Of a DNA stretch of 64,000 nucleotides, positions 52,186-61,249 are shown in pieces. Origin of the DNA: Pontitalea aquivivens. Lineage in GTDB: Bacteria > Pseudomonadota > Alphaproteobacteria > Rhodobacterales > Rhodobacteraceae. The notes under the pieces are model-generated. The model was not told where the DNA came from. It saw nothing but the letters and a program-made list of their open reading frames with translations, and made no database searches. Within the stretch, counting starts at the first letter, position 1. The number at the start of each line of letters is the position of its first letter. Position numbers and translations under genes: made by a program. The stretch is from NCBI RefSeq assembly GCF_046507575.1, contig NZ_JBKFEY010000002.1, forward strand, positions 434,001 to 498,000, in the 5' to 3' direction.

Positions 52186-53222
52186 TCGGGCTTTTGGGAT
52201 TTGCGGCGATCTGGGCGCTGGCCGTCTGGAAACGCCCACCGCGCTGGCAGCTTTGGGCCGTGGCCGGGGGCTGGTGGTTGGCGATCCTGTGGGTCCATGC
52301 GCCCTGGGGCGGCTTGCCCCCCCTTGCGCGGCTGACCGGGGGGGATTTCCGGGCCTGGCTGGTGTTTGGGGTGATCCTTGCGGTGGTGGGGGTCTATCGG
52401 CTTGTGCTGGCCGCTGTGAAGGCGCGTGCGGCGCCGACCCCGGTTGTCGCCACGCCGCCGAAGGCCAGCTTTTCCGCGGCGGAACTGGACCGTTATGCCC
52501 GCCACATCATGCTGCGCGAAATCGGCGGGCCGGGGCAGAAACGCCTGAAGGGTGCGAAGGTTCTGGTGGTGGGCGCGGGGGGGCTTGGCTCGCCGGTGCT
52601 GCTGTATCTGGCGGCGGCGGGCGTTGGTACGGTGGGCGTGATCGATGATGACGTTGTGTCCAATTCCAACCTGCAGCGGCAGGTGATCCATACCGATGCG
52701 CGCATCGGCATGCCCAAGGTGTTTTCCGCCGAACTGCAGATGAAGGCGCTTAATCCCTATATCGAGGTGCGTCCCTACAACCGCCGCCTGTCCGGGGCCG
52801 ATGCCCCCACCCTGTTCGCCGAATATGACCTGATCCTGGACGGGACCGACAATTTCACCACCCGCTATATGGTGAATGCGGCGGCGGTGGCGGCGGGCAA
52901 ACCGCTGATCGCGGGCGCCATCGCGCAATGGGAAGGGCAGTTGTCGGTCTATGATCCGGCGCGCGGTGCGCCCTGTTTCGCCTGTGTCTTCCCAGAGGCG
53001 CCGGCTGCGGGCCTGGCACCATCCTGTGCCGAGGCCGGCGTGGTCGGCGCGCTGCCCGGCGTGGTGGGCGCGATGATGGCGACCGAGGCGATCAAGGAAA
53101 TCACCGGCGCGGGCCAGGGGCTGCGCGGGCGGCTGCTGATTCACGATGCGCTTTGGGGCGAAAGCCGTCAGATCGCGGTGAAGCCGCGCCCCGGTTGCGC
53201 CGTATGCGGGGCAAAGGGCTGA
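52182..53222 (+). CDS. MoeB/ThiF/HesA-family E1-like enzyme with N-terminal membrane domain
   Basis: 346 aa. Residues 1-80 contain two or three hydrophobic helices (LLGFAAIWALAVW, WAVAGGWWLAILWV, WLVFGVILAVVGVYRLVLAA), which canonical MoeB lacks. From residue ~100 the E1-like domain is complete: ELDRYARHIMLREIGGPGQK, the ATP loop GAGGLGSPVL (131-140), LDGTDNFTTRYMVN, a zinc pair CFAC and CAVC, and PSCAEAGVVGALPGVVG with a possible catalytic Cys. It probably adenylates the C-terminus of a ubiquitin-like sulfur carrier (MoaD or ThiS), here at the membrane. It is coupled to dut (ATGA). Confidence 0.88.
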   Translation: MIGLLGFAAIWALAVWKRPPRWQLWAVAGGWWLAILWVHAPWGGLPPLARLTGGDFRAWLVFGVILAVVGVYRLVLAAVKARAAPTPVVATPPKASFSAAELDRYARHIMLREIGGPGQKRLKGAKVLVVGAGGLGSPVLLYLAAAGVGTVGVIDDDVVSNSNLQRQVIHTDARIGMPKVFSAELQMKALNPYIEVRPYNRRLSGADAPTLFAEYDLILDGTDNFTTRYMVNAAAVAAGKPLIAGAIAQWEGQLSVYDPARGAPCFACVFPEAPAAGLAPSCAEAGVVGALPGVVGAMMATEAIKEITGAGQGLRGRLLIHDALWGESRQIAVKPRPGCAVCGAKG

Positions 53223-53252
53223 CAGGCCCGCCCTGTGCGAGAGGAGAGTGTG

Positions 53253-55271
53253 ATGACCAATCCCCTGCTGCAAGACTGGGCCGGGCCCTTTGGCCTGCCG
53301 CCGTTCGCGGCCCTGTCGGATGACCATTTCGGCCCGGCCTTTGATGCGGGGCTGGCCCAGGCGCGCGCGGCGATCGCGGCGATTGCCGAAAACCCCGCCC
53401 CGCCCAGCTTTGCCAATACGATCGCGGCGCTGGAATTGGCTGAGGCGACGTTGGACCGGGTGGCGGGGGTGTTCTACAACCTTGCCGGGGCCGACAGCAC
53501 CCCCGCGCGTGAGGCCTTGATGCGCGAACTGGCGCCGAAAATGGCGGCCTTTTCGTCCGAGGTCACGATGAACCGTGCGCTTTTCGCGCGGATCGAGGCG
53601 CTGTGGACCAGCCGCGACACCCTTGCCCTGCCGCCCGAAGAGGCGCGCGTGCTGGATCTTTACCGCCAGATGTTCCTCCGCGCCGGTGCCGCGCTGCAAG
53701 GGGCGGCGGCGGAACGGATGGCCGCGATCAAGGAACGGCTCGCGGTGCTGTCCACGGCCTTCACGCAAAACCTTTTGGCCGATGAGCGGGGATGGTTCCG
53801 GCCGCTGGCCGAGGAAGACCTGGCTGGCCTGCCTGATTTTGTGGTCGATGCCGCCCGCGCGGCGGGGGCGGAACGGGGTGCGCCGGGGCCAGTGCTGACG
53901 CTGAACCGATCGCTGATCGTGCCGTTCCTGCAGTTTTCCCCGCGCCGTGACCTGCGTCAGATCGCCTGCGCGGCCTGGGCTGCGCGCGGTGCCAATGGCG
54001 GCGAAACCGACAACCGCGCGCTGGCGGCGGAAATCCTGGCGCTGCGGGCGGAACGCGCGCGTCTGCTGGGCTATGACAGTTTCGCCGCCTTCAAGCTGGA
54101 ACCTGAAATGGCCGGCGGGCCCGACCGGGTGCGCGCGCTGCTGATGCAGGTCTGGGAACCGGCCCGCGCCAAGGCGCTGGCCGATGCACAGGTGTTGACG
54201 CGGATGTTGCATGCCGATGGCATCAATGGCGTGCTGGAACCCTGGGACTGGCGCTATTACGCGGAAAAGCGGCGCAAGGCCGAACATGATCTGGATGAGA
54301 CCGCGTTGAAGCCCTATCTGCCGCTGGAGGCGATGCTGGGCGCGATGTTCGACGTGGCCAACCGGCTGTTCGGGCTGGAATTCCAGCCGATCGAGGGGCC
54401 GTTCTACCACGCCGATGTCCGCGGCTGGGAGGTGACCCGCCGGGGCCGGCACATGGCGGTGTTCCTGGGTGACTACTTTGCGCGCAGTTCGAAGCGGTCG
54501 GGCGCGTGGTGTTCGGCGATGCGCGCGCAGCGCAAGCTGGGGGACGAGGTGCGCCCCATCGTCGTCAATGTCTGCAACTTTGCCAAGGGCGCGCCGACGT
54601 TGCTAAGCCATGATGACGCGCGCACCCTGTTCCACGAATTCGGCCATGCGCTGCATCAGATGCTGTCGGATGTGACCTATCCGCTGATCTCGGGCACGTC
54701 GGTGGCGCGCGATTTCGTGGAACTGCCCAGCCAGCTTTATGAACACTGGCTGGACGTGCCTGCGGTGCTGGACCGCCATGCCCGTCACTGGCAGACCGGC
54801 GCGCCGATGCCCGCCGATCTGCGCGACCGGCTTCTGGCGGCGGCGACCTGTGACCAGGGCTTTGCCACGGTGGAATATGTCGCCTCGGCCCTGGTCGATC
54901 TGGCCTTCCATGAAGGTGCGGCGCCCGCCGATCCCATCGCCCGCGAAGCCGAGGTGCTGGCCGAAATCGGCATGCCCCATGCCATTGCGATGCGCCATGC
55001 CACACCGCATTTCGCCCATGTCTTTGCGGGCGACGGCTATTCTGCGGGCTATTACAGCTATATGTGGTCCGAGGTGATGGATGCCGATGCCTTCGCCGCG
55101 TTTGAGGAAGCGGGCGATGTGTTCGACCCGGCCACCGCCGAACGTCTGGAACGGTTCATCCTGTCGGCGGGCGGATCGCGCCCGGCCGAAGAGCTTTATA
55201 CCGCCTTCCGGGGCCGGATGCCGGGGGTTGAGGCGTTGTTGAAAGGGCGCGGCCTGCAGGACGTCGCCTGA
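53253..55271 (+). CDS. M3-family zinc metallopeptidase (oligopeptidase A / Dcp type)
   Basis: 672 aa, cytoplasmic, no signal peptide. The zinc motif is LFHEFGHALHQML, with ERFILSAGGSRPAEELYTAF and YYSYMWSEVMDADAF near the C-terminus as in M3 peptidases. Such enzymes degrade short peptides, including signal-peptide remnants. GAGGAGAG before the ATG at 53253 supports the start over the codon at 53235. It follows the MoeB-like gene by 30 bp and ends 8 bp from the stop of the convergent CDF transporter. Confidence 0.93.
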   Translation: MTNPLLQDWAGPFGLPPFAALSDDHFGPAFDAGLAQARAAIAAIAENPAPPSFANTIAALELAEATLDRVAGVFYNLAGADSTPAREALMRELAPKMAAFSSEVTMNRALFARIEALWTSRDTLALPPEEARVLDLYRQMFLRAGAALQGAAAERMAAIKERLAVLSTAFTQNLLADERGWFRPLAEEDLAGLPDFVVDAARAAGAERGAPGPVLTLNRSLIVPFLQFSPRRDLRQIACAAWAARGANGGETDNRALAAEILALRAERARLLGYDSFAAFKLEPEMAGGPDRVRALLMQVWEPARAKALADAQVLTRMLHADGINGVLEPWDWRYYAEKRRKAEHDLDETALKPYLPLEAMLGAMFDVANRLFGLEFQPIEGPFYHADVRGWEVTRRGRHMAVFLGDYFARSSKRSGAWCSAMRAQRKLGDEVRPIVVNVCNFAKGAPTLLSHDDARTLFHEFGHALHQMLSDVTYPLISGTSVARDFVELPSQLYEHWLDVPAVLDRHARHWQTGAPMPADLRDRLLAAATCDQGFATVEYVASALVDLAFHEGAAPADPIAREAEVLAEIGMPHAIAMRHATPHFAHVFAGDGYSAGYYSYMWSEVMDADAFAAFEEAGDVFDPATAERLERFILSAGGSRPAEELYTAFRGRMPGVEALLKGRGLQDVA

Positions 55272-55279
55272 ACCGGCGG

Positions 55280-56167
55280 TCAGCTTTCGCCCCGGACATC
55301 CTTGTGGATGATGACATCGGCCTGCGGGTAGGCCTGCATGATCGCGCGGCGCAGCCCCGCGCCGATGGCATGGGCCGCGCGCAGGCTTTGATCACCGTCC
55401 AGTTCGATGTGCAGGTTCACAAAGACCCGCGATCCGGCGGTGCGGGTCTTGAGGTCGTGGAACCCATGCACGCCGGGCCAGCTTGCGGTGATGGCGGCGA
55501 TGCCCTCGATGATTTCGGGCGGGGCGGCGCGGTCCATCAGCGCGTGCCAGGCGCCCAGCCCGATCACGATGGCACCGCGCCCCATCATGGCGGCTGCGAT
55601 CAGGGCGATGATGCTGTCAGCCCCCGACAGGCCAAAGCGGCTGGACAGCCACAATGCAAGGATTGCGCCCAGCGTCGGCCCCAGATCGCCGACATAATGC
55701 ATCATGTCCGCCGCAACGACCCGGTTGCCGGTGTGGCGTGCCACACGGCGCTGCCACAGCACCAGACCGGCGGTCAACAGCGCCGATGCCACCATCACGG
55801 CGATCCCCGCGCCTTCGGCGGCCAGGGGGGGCGTCGTGTCGGCCAGCAGGCGATGCGTTGCCGCCCAGGCGATGGCCGCAGCCGAAGTCAGAACGAACAG
55901 CGCCTGACCCAGTGACACCAGATCCTCGGCCGAAGTATGGCCAAAGGCGTGATCTTCGTCCGCCGGGCGCTGTGCATACAGGATGGCGGTCAGACCCGCG
56001 CCCGAGATCAGCAGATCCATCGCGCTGTCGGCCAGCGATGCGGCGATTGACAGTGACCCTGTCTGCGCCAGGGCCCACAGCTTCATCACCACCAGAACGC
56101 CCGCCACCCCGACAGAGGCCATGCCTGCGGAACGGTTCAGCCTGTCCTGGTCGGTCTGGGGCAGCAT
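55280..56167 (-). CDS. Cation diffusion facilitator (FieF/ZitB-type metal efflux)
   Basis: 295 aa with six membrane helices and a cytoplasmic C-terminal domain. The transport-site residues are visible as DSAMDLLISG in helix 2 and DMMHYVGDLG in helix 5 (Asp-x-x-x-Asp and His-x-x-x-Asp), and HAFGHTSAEDLVSL is the inter-helix metal-binding loop. The C-terminal VFVNLHIELDGDQSLRAAHA is the dimerisation and metal-sensing domain. It exports Fe2+ or Zn2+ in exchange for protons; the DD-HD site suits either. It follows the SH3 protein on the same strand by 51 bp. Confidence 0.9.
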   Translation of the reverse strand: MLPQTDQDRLNRSAGMASVGVAGVLVVMKLWALAQTGSLSIAASLADSAMDLLISGAGLTAILYAQRPADEDHAFGHTSAEDLVSLGQALFVLTSAAAIAWAATHRLLADTTPPLAAEGAGIAVMVASALLTAGLVLWQRRVARHTGNRVVAADMMHYVGDLGPTLGAILALWLSSRFGLSGADSIIALIAAAMMGRGAIVIGLGAWHALMDRAAPPEIIEGIAAITASWPGVHGFHDLKTRTAGSRVFVNLHIELDGDQSLRAAHAIGAGLRRAIMQAYPQADVIIHKDVRGES

Positions 56168-56218
56168 CGCGGTCTCGGGGTTGCCTGATCGCGGGCGGTG
56201 CTATCCTGAAATCGTCGG

Positions 56219-56770
56219 TCAGTCACGCAATTCTTCCGCGCCCACGCCCCAGATCCGCGTTTTTTGCACCCAGCCCTTTTCGCCCTCGGCGGTGATCCGG
56301 CACCAGTCGCGCAGGCATTCGCCCAGCCGCGCGATCGCGCCCGCCTCGGCCACGGCCACGACGCCGGCGGCAGGATCGGGGCGCATCTTCAACTCGGTCA
56401 TGTCGTCCTGAATGATGACGGTGCGCACCCCCGACAGAAGCGAATAATGCACCCAGCCGCCCGCGCCGTCGCGGTCCTCGACCCGGCGCCAATGGCCGAA
56501 TTCCGCCGTCACCCGCAGCGGCATGCCGTTGTGACGGAAGACCCAGTCGATCCGATGCGACAGTGACGGGCCACGGCGGGCATTGCCCTCGGACCCTTTC
56601 AGCGAAACGAATCGCGGCAGCGGCAGGTTGGTTACCGGCCCCCGTGCGGGCTGGGCGCTGACGGCCATCTGTTCGGGCGGGGCTGCGGCGTCCTGCGCGT
56701 ACAGCGCGGCACCGGCCAGCGCCCCTGCGGCGACCAGCGCCGCCCCGATGATTGCCGAACGCAGTTTCAT
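56219..56770 (-). CDS. Exported SH3-like domain protein
   Basis: About 183 aa. MKLRSAIIGAALVAAGALAG is a signal or anchor sequence. Two SH3-like repeats follow: NLPLPRFVSLKGSEGNARRG then DWVFRHNGMPLRVTAEFGHW, and later ELKMRPDPAAGVVAVAEAGA with CRITAEGEKGWVQKTRIWG. This SH3 type (PF06347-like) is thought to bind the cell wall. The start is uncertain: ATG codons at 56770, 56782 and 56785 are all in frame, and the one chosen gives the best signal sequence and has GGGA upstream. It is divergent from the dehydrogenase at 56933. Confidence 0.8.
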   Translation of the reverse strand: MKLRSAIIGAALVAAGALAGAALYAQDAAAPPEQMAVSAQPARGPVTNLPLPRFVSLKGSEGNARRGPSLSHRIDWVFRHNGMPLRVTAEFGHWRRVEDRDGAGGWVHYSLLSGVRTVIIQDDMTELKMRPDPAAGVVAVAEAGAIARLGECLRDWCRITAEGEKGWVQKTRIWGVGAEELRD

Positions 56771-56932
56771 GCCTTGTCCCATCATTTCCGCTTCATTCCG
56801 CCGGCGGCGCAATAAAATTGCGCTGTCGGGTGGAATAACGCGTTTTGTGTTCTTGCGGGGCCTTGTCCCCCGGCCCGTTGCGCGTCACTTTGCACCCAGA
56901 AGAAGGCGTTTGGAAGAGAGGAGACCCCCGCC

Positions 56933-57919
56933 ATGCCCGCACCGCGCCTGAGTGTTGTCGTGACGCGACGGTTGCCCGAGGTCGTCGAGACCCGGATGAA
57001 GGAATTGTTCGACGTCGAGTTGAACGAAACCGATCGGCGGATGACCCGTGAGGAACTGGTTACGGCCATGCAGCGTGCCGATGTGCTGGTGCCCTGCGTG
57101 ACCGATACGCTTGAGGCAAACATGCTGGCGGCAGCGGGCGACAAGCTGAAGCTGATCGCCAATTACGGCGCGGGTATCGATCACATTGACGTGGCCTCGG
57201 CCCGCCAGCGGGGGATTCTGGTGGCCAACACCCCCGGCGTGGTGACCGAAGACACCGCCGACATGGCGATGGCGCTGATTCTGGGCGTGATCCGGCGCAT
57301 CCCCGAAGGCATGGCGGTGATGCAGGCGGGCGAATGGCGTGGCTGGTCGCCCACCGCCTTTCTGGGTGGCCGGGTCGGCGGCAAACGGCTGGGCATTCTG
57401 GGCATGGGGCGGATCGGGCAGGCGCTGGCGCGACGTGCGCGCGCCTTCGGGATGCAAATCCACTATCACAACCGCAAGCGCCTGCGCCCCGAGACCGAGC
57501 AGGAGCTTGAGGCGACCTGGTGGGAAAGCCTGGACCAGATGGTCAGCCGGATGGACGTGGTTTCGGTCAACTGCCCGCACACGCCATCGACCTTTCATCT
57601 GCTGAATGCGCGGCGGCTGAAGCTGATGAAACCCTCGGCGGTGATCGTGAATACCTCACGCGGTGAGGTGATCGATGAAAACGCCCTGACGCGGATGCTG
57701 CGCGCGGGCGAAATTGCCGGGGCGGGGCTGGATGTGTTCGAACACGGCGCCGAGATCAATCCCCGGCTGCGTGAACTGCCCAATGTGGTGCTGTTGCCGC
57801 ATATGGGATCGGCAACGATCGAGGGACGGGTCGAGATGGGTGAGAAGGTCATCATCAACATCAAGACCTTCGCCGATGGGCACCGGCCGCCGGATCTGGT
57901 GGTTCCGGGGATGCTGTAG
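56933..57919 (+). CDS. D-2-hydroxyacid dehydrogenase (glyoxylate/hydroxypyruvate reductase type)
   Basis: 328 aa. The NAD(P)-binding GILGMGRIGQALARRARAFG, the catalytic Arg in NTSRGEVIDENAL, the Glu in the following helix and the His in LLPHMGSAT match the family. The HYHNRKRL stretch after the Rossmann beta strand has basic residues in place of an acidic one, which favours NADPH. The likely reaction is reduction of glyoxylate or hydroxypyruvate to glycolate or glycerate. GAGGAG precedes the ATG, and a terminator hairpin follows 4 bp after the stop. Confidence 0.88.
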   Translation: MPAPRLSVVVTRRLPEVVETRMKELFDVELNETDRRMTREELVTAMQRADVLVPCVTDTLEANMLAAAGDKLKLIANYGAGIDHIDVASARQRGILVANTPGVVTEDTADMAMALILGVIRRIPEGMAVMQAGEWRGWSPTAFLGGRVGGKRLGILGMGRIGQALARRARAFGMQIHYHNRKRLRPETEQELEATWWESLDQMVSRMDVVSVNCPHTPSTFHLLNARRLKLMKPSAVIVNTSRGEVIDENALTRMLRAGEIAGAGLDVFEHGAEINPRLRELPNVVLLPHMGSATIEGRVEMGEKVIINIKTFADGHRPPDLVVPGML

Positions 57920-58227
57920 GCCAAAGGCCCGGCGCGTGATGCCGGGCCTTGTTGGTCGGGGGCGGGTCGATGTCGGCTTCGGACACATGGACGCGCTTGC
58001 CGATAAAGTCCGAGGCAGAACTGCCTGATCCACCATGGGCACAAAGATATCGGCGGTCATGTCCACCTGCGCGGCAACGGATGCGCGGGTCTGTTCGGTT
58101 GCCATGTGGGTGTCGGCTTTGCGTTGCCGCGCCCGCGCATGTCGCTTTTGGCTGGCAAAGGTCGGGCGGGATGGCCCGCAGGGCGACAGGTCTGGCAGAA
58201 CGGGACAAAGTCCCAAGGGAGTCGCCC
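57920..58227. other. 308-bp gene-free stretch between dehydrogenase and flavoprotein
   Basis: It begins with the terminator at 57924-57950. I see no convincing complete gene. On the minus strand two overlapping frames hold short protein-like stretches (MATEQTRASVAAQV from about 58104, then a second frame with KRVHVSEADID), as if a small gene had been frameshifted, but this is weak. The 3' end contains the AAGGGAG ribosome site of the next gene. Confidence 0.5.
57924..57950 (+). terminator. Rho-independent terminator after the dehydrogenase gene
   Basis: Perfect 10-bp stem AAGGCCCGGC/GCCGGGCCTT with a GCGTGAT loop, followed by GTTGGTC. It starts 4 bp after the stop codon. Confidence 0.85.
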
Positions 58228-60723
58228 ATGAAAACCCACGTCAAAGCCCTGGTCGTCGGCGGCGGTGCTGTCGGGTGCGCGATCGCCTATCATCTGGCCA
58301 AGGCGGGCTGGGACACGATGCTGGTGGAACGCGATGAGCTGACATCCGGGTCGACCTGGCATGCCGCAGGCCTGCTGCCGCTGTTCAACATGGGCTATGC
58401 GACGACCCACATCCACAAATACTCGGTCGATTTCTACAAGGGCCTGGAGGCCGAGACCGGGCTGAACGCGGGCTTTGCGGTGGTGGGCAACCTGCGCATG
58501 GCGCAGACGCAGGACCGCATGGATGAATATATGCTTTATTCAAGCGTGGCCGAAACCGCCGGTATCCATCACGAATTCATGACGCCCGCGCAGATCCGTG
58601 ACCGCTGGCCGCTGGTGCGGACCGAGGATCTGAAAGGCGCGCTGTTTCACCCGCAGGACGGCTATATCAACCCCGCCGATGTGACCCAGGCCATGGCCAA
58701 GGGCGCCCGGATGCGCGGGGTGACGATCCTGCGCAAGATGCAGGTGAACGGCTATCGCTGGACGGGCAGCGAATGGATCGTGACGCTGGAACAGATGGTG
58801 GAACGGGGTGGCAATCTTGTCGGCTCGGGCGAGATGGTGGAATTGCGCGCCGAACATGTCGTCACCGCCACGGGCAATCATGCGCAGCGCACCGCGCGGC
58901 TGCTGGGGATCAGGATCCCGGCCATTCCGGTGGAACATCAGTATATCGTGACCGAGCCCGACCCGGCGCTGGCCGCCTGGCGGGCCGCCGGCAACCCCGA
59001 ACATCCCGTGCTGCGCGATGCCGATGCGAAATGGTATGTGCGCGAGGAACGCGGCGGCTGGATTCTGGGCCCCTATGAACGCGGGGCGCCGGCACGGTTC
59101 GTGTATGACGTGCCGCAATCTTTCCGCGCGGATCTGTTCCCGCTGGATCTGGACCGGATCGAGGCGGAGTACCTGTCGATGATCCACCGCATTCCCTCGT
59201 CGGAAAGTGTGGGGCTGAAGGACGATTTCAACGGTCCGATCTGTTACACCCCCGATGGTAACCCGCTGGTTGGTCCCGCGCCGGGGCTGCGCAACATGTG
59301 GCTGGCCGAGGGGTTCAGCTTTGGCATTACCGCGGCGGGCGGCACCGGCCATTACCTTGCGCAACTGATGACCGAGGGCGAGGCCGAGATCGACATGGCC
59401 AGCCTGGATCCGCGCCGCTATGGCCCCTGGATGACCACCGAATATGCCGCGCGCAAGAATGAGGAATGCTATGAGCATGTTTTCATCCTGCACCACCCCG
59501 ATGAGGAGCGCGAAGCCTGTCGCCCGCTGCGCACCACGCCGAACTATGACCGCCAGATCGCGCTGGGCGCGCAGATGGGGCAGGTCAATGGATGGGAACG
59601 ACCGAATTACTATGCCCCCGGCGTGGCGTCCGATTTCGACCACAACGGCCGCAGCTTCCGGCGCGGCAACTGGTGGCCCTATGCCGAGGCCGAGGCGCGG
59701 GCGATCCGCGATACCGCAGGCCTGATCGACGCGACCGCCTTTACCAAGCATCTGTTGCGCGGCCCCGGCGCAACGGCTTTCCTGGACTGGTTTACCACCA
59801 ACAGGCTGCCGAAGGTGGGTCGTATCAACCTGACCTATGCGCTGACGCCGGCAGGCACCACGCGGACCGAATATACAATCGTCCGATTGTCGGAAAATGA
59901 ATATTACCTGATATCGGCCGGGGCCTGGTCGACCTATGATGGCGATTATCTGCGTCAGTGTGCCGAGGACAGAATATCCGATTTCGGCTATGTCGAGATT
60001 CACGATGTCACCACGCAATGGGGCGTTTTCGCGCTGGCGGGGCCCAGGTCCCGCGCGATCCTGCGCGAAATCGTCAAGGATGCCGATCCCGGCACGGTCC
60101 TGGGCAATGCTCGGTTCCCGTGGCTTTCCTGGCGCAATATCGAACTGGGCATGTGCCCGGTGCGTGCGCTGCGCGTGGCCTATACCGGCGAACTGGGGTG
60201 GGAGCTGCACCATCCGATCGAGATGGGTCGCTATCTGTGGGATCAGCTGATGACCGCCGGGGCGAAGCACGGGATGACGCTGGTCGGCACCCGGGCGCAG
60301 AACTGGCTGCGCCAGGAAAAATCCTACCGCGCCTTTGGCAATGAACTGGGCCGCGATGCCACGCCGCTGGAAGGCGGGCTGGATCGTTTCGTGGATCTGT
60401 CGAAGGCGTTTCTGGGCAGGCAGGCGATGTTGGACACGGGGCTGCGGTCGAAATGCGTTACCCTGCTGATCGACGGGCCCGATGATGCCGACCCCTGGGG
60501 CAAGGAGGCGATCCTGCTGGATGGGGAAAAGGTCGGCCGGCTGACCTCAGGCGGCTGGTCGGTGGTCTTTGGCAAGCAGATCGGCATGGGTTATGTGCGC
60601 CCCGATCTGGCCGGGGTGGGCCAGCGGCTGAAGGTGCGGATGCTGCGCCAGCAATGGGATGCGGTGGTGGTCGAGGATAGCCCCCATGACCCGCAGAACC
60701 TGCGCATCCGCGCCGATGACTGA
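58228..60723 (+). CDS. FAD-dependent oxidoreductase with GcvT domain (dimethylglycine/sarcosine dehydrogenase-like)
   Basis: 831 aa. The N-terminal FAD domain has VVGGGAVGCAIAYHLAKAG and the SGSTWHAAGLLP segment whose His carries covalent FAD in this family. DAO-type FAD binding ends near GGTGHYLAQLMTEGE, and the last ~400 residues are the GcvT/aminomethyltransferase fold (DTAGLIDATAFTKHLLRGPG, AYTGELGWELHHP, ending in the barrel GRLTSGGWSVVFGKQIGMGY). These enzymes demethylate dimethylglycine, sarcosine or related methylamines and pass the methyl group to tetrahydrofolate. AAGGGAG fixes the start at 58228. It fits one-carbon metabolism with glyA elsewhere in the window. Confidence 0.88.
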   Translation: MKTHVKALVVGGGAVGCAIAYHLAKAGWDTMLVERDELTSGSTWHAAGLLPLFNMGYATTHIHKYSVDFYKGLEAETGLNAGFAVVGNLRMAQTQDRMDEYMLYSSVAETAGIHHEFMTPAQIRDRWPLVRTEDLKGALFHPQDGYINPADVTQAMAKGARMRGVTILRKMQVNGYRWTGSEWIVTLEQMVERGGNLVGSGEMVELRAEHVVTATGNHAQRTARLLGIRIPAIPVEHQYIVTEPDPALAAWRAAGNPEHPVLRDADAKWYVREERGGWILGPYERGAPARFVYDVPQSFRADLFPLDLDRIEAEYLSMIHRIPSSESVGLKDDFNGPICYTPDGNPLVGPAPGLRNMWLAEGFSFGITAAGGTGHYLAQLMTEGEAEIDMASLDPRRYGPWMTTEYAARKNEECYEHVFILHHPDEEREACRPLRTTPNYDRQIALGAQMGQVNGWERPNYYAPGVASDFDHNGRSFRRGNWWPYAEAEARAIRDTAGLIDATAFTKHLLRGPGATAFLDWFTTNRLPKVGRINLTYALTPAGTTRTEYTIVRLSENEYYLISAGAWSTYDGDYLRQCAEDRISDFGYVEIHDVTTQWGVFALAGPRSRAILREIVKDADPGTVLGNARFPWLSWRNIELGMCPVRALRVAYTGELGWELHHPIEMGRYLWDQLMTAGAKHGMTLVGTRAQNWLRQEKSYRAFGNELGRDATPLEGGLDRFVDLSKAFLGRQAMLDTGLRSKCVTLLIDGPDDADPWGKEAILLDGEKVGRLTSGGWSVVFGKQIGMGYVRPDLAGVGQRLKVRMLRQQWDAVVVEDSPHDPQNLRIRADD

Positions 60724-60749
60724 CCCTTCGCCGGGGCGGTTCGGGAAAT

Positions 60750-60765
60750 ATTCAGGGATCTGAAT
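60750..60765. promoter_or_regulatory. Perfect dyad ATTCAG-GGAT-CTGAAT
   Basis: 6-bp perfect arms with a 4-bp centre, 5 bp upstream of the FNR box at 60771 and 27 bp past the previous stop. The binding protein is unknown. Confidence 0.5.
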
Positions 60766-60770
60766 GGGAT

Positions 60771-60784
60771 TTGACGCAGGTCAA
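60771..60784. promoter_or_regulatory. FNR/FnrL box TTGACGCAGGTCAA
   Basis: Exact TTGA-N6-TCAA match (also TTGAC/GTCAA symmetric), centred 62 bp before the AhpD-like gene start. The placement suits class II activation (-41.5) if transcription starts near 60819. Confidence 0.7.
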
Positions 60785-60839
60785 GGTCCTGCGAATGTTG
60801 CCATGCGACCTGCAACCGACACCTGAACAGGAGAATTTC

Positions 60840-61184
60840 ATGAGCTACAAGGCAAAGATGGACGAGATGCGCGGCGAGCTGCGGGCGCTGAACAAGACCG
60901 CGCCGGCGGCGATGCAGGGCTTTGGCACCCTGTCGAAGGCGGTCAAGGAAAACGGGGTCCTGTCGCTGAAGGAAAAGGAATTCGTGGCGTTGGGCATGTC
61001 GGTGGTGCTGCGCTGTGAACCCTGCATCATGTTCCATGTCGAGGCGCTGATGAAAGCGGGCGGCACCCGCGAAGAGCTGGCCGATGTGCTGGCCATGGCG
61101 GTGCAGATGGCCGGTGGGCCGGGGATGATGTATGCCGGACACGCGCTGGGCTGCTGGGATGAACTGGCCGCGCAGCAGGATTGA
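60840..61184 (+). CDS. Carboxymuconolactone decarboxylase/AhpD-family protein
   Basis: 114 aa, helical. CEPCIMFHVEALMKAGGTRE holds the CxxC-x3-H active site of the AhpD-like alkylhydroperoxidase fold, preceded by LSLKEKEFVALGMSVVLR. Such small proteins reduce peroxides with thiols in the cytoplasm, though many have no proven substrate. AGGAGA before the ATG at 60840 supports the start; the upstream open frame covers the promoter. An FNR box and a second dyad upstream predict oxygen-linked control. A terminator shared with carB follows. Confidence 0.88.
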   Translation: MSYKAKMDEMRGELRALNKTAPAAMQGFGTLSKAVKENGVLSLKEKEFVALGMSVVLRCEPCIMFHVEALMKAGGTREELADVLAMAVQMAGGPGMMYAGHALGCWDELAAQQD

Positions 61185-61198
61185 CGCGTGCGAAATAC

Positions 61199-61227
61199 AA
61201 AGGCCCGCGCGGATGGCGCGGGCCTTT
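61199..61227. terminator. Bidirectional terminator between the AhpD-like gene and carB
   Basis: Perfect 12-bp stem AAAGGCCCGCGC/GCGCGGGCCTTT with a GGATG loop, T-run on the right and A-rich sequence on the left; 14 bp after one stop and 22 bp past the other. Confidence 0.9.
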
Positions 61228-61249
61228 TGGTGTGCGGGTCGTGGCGGGA

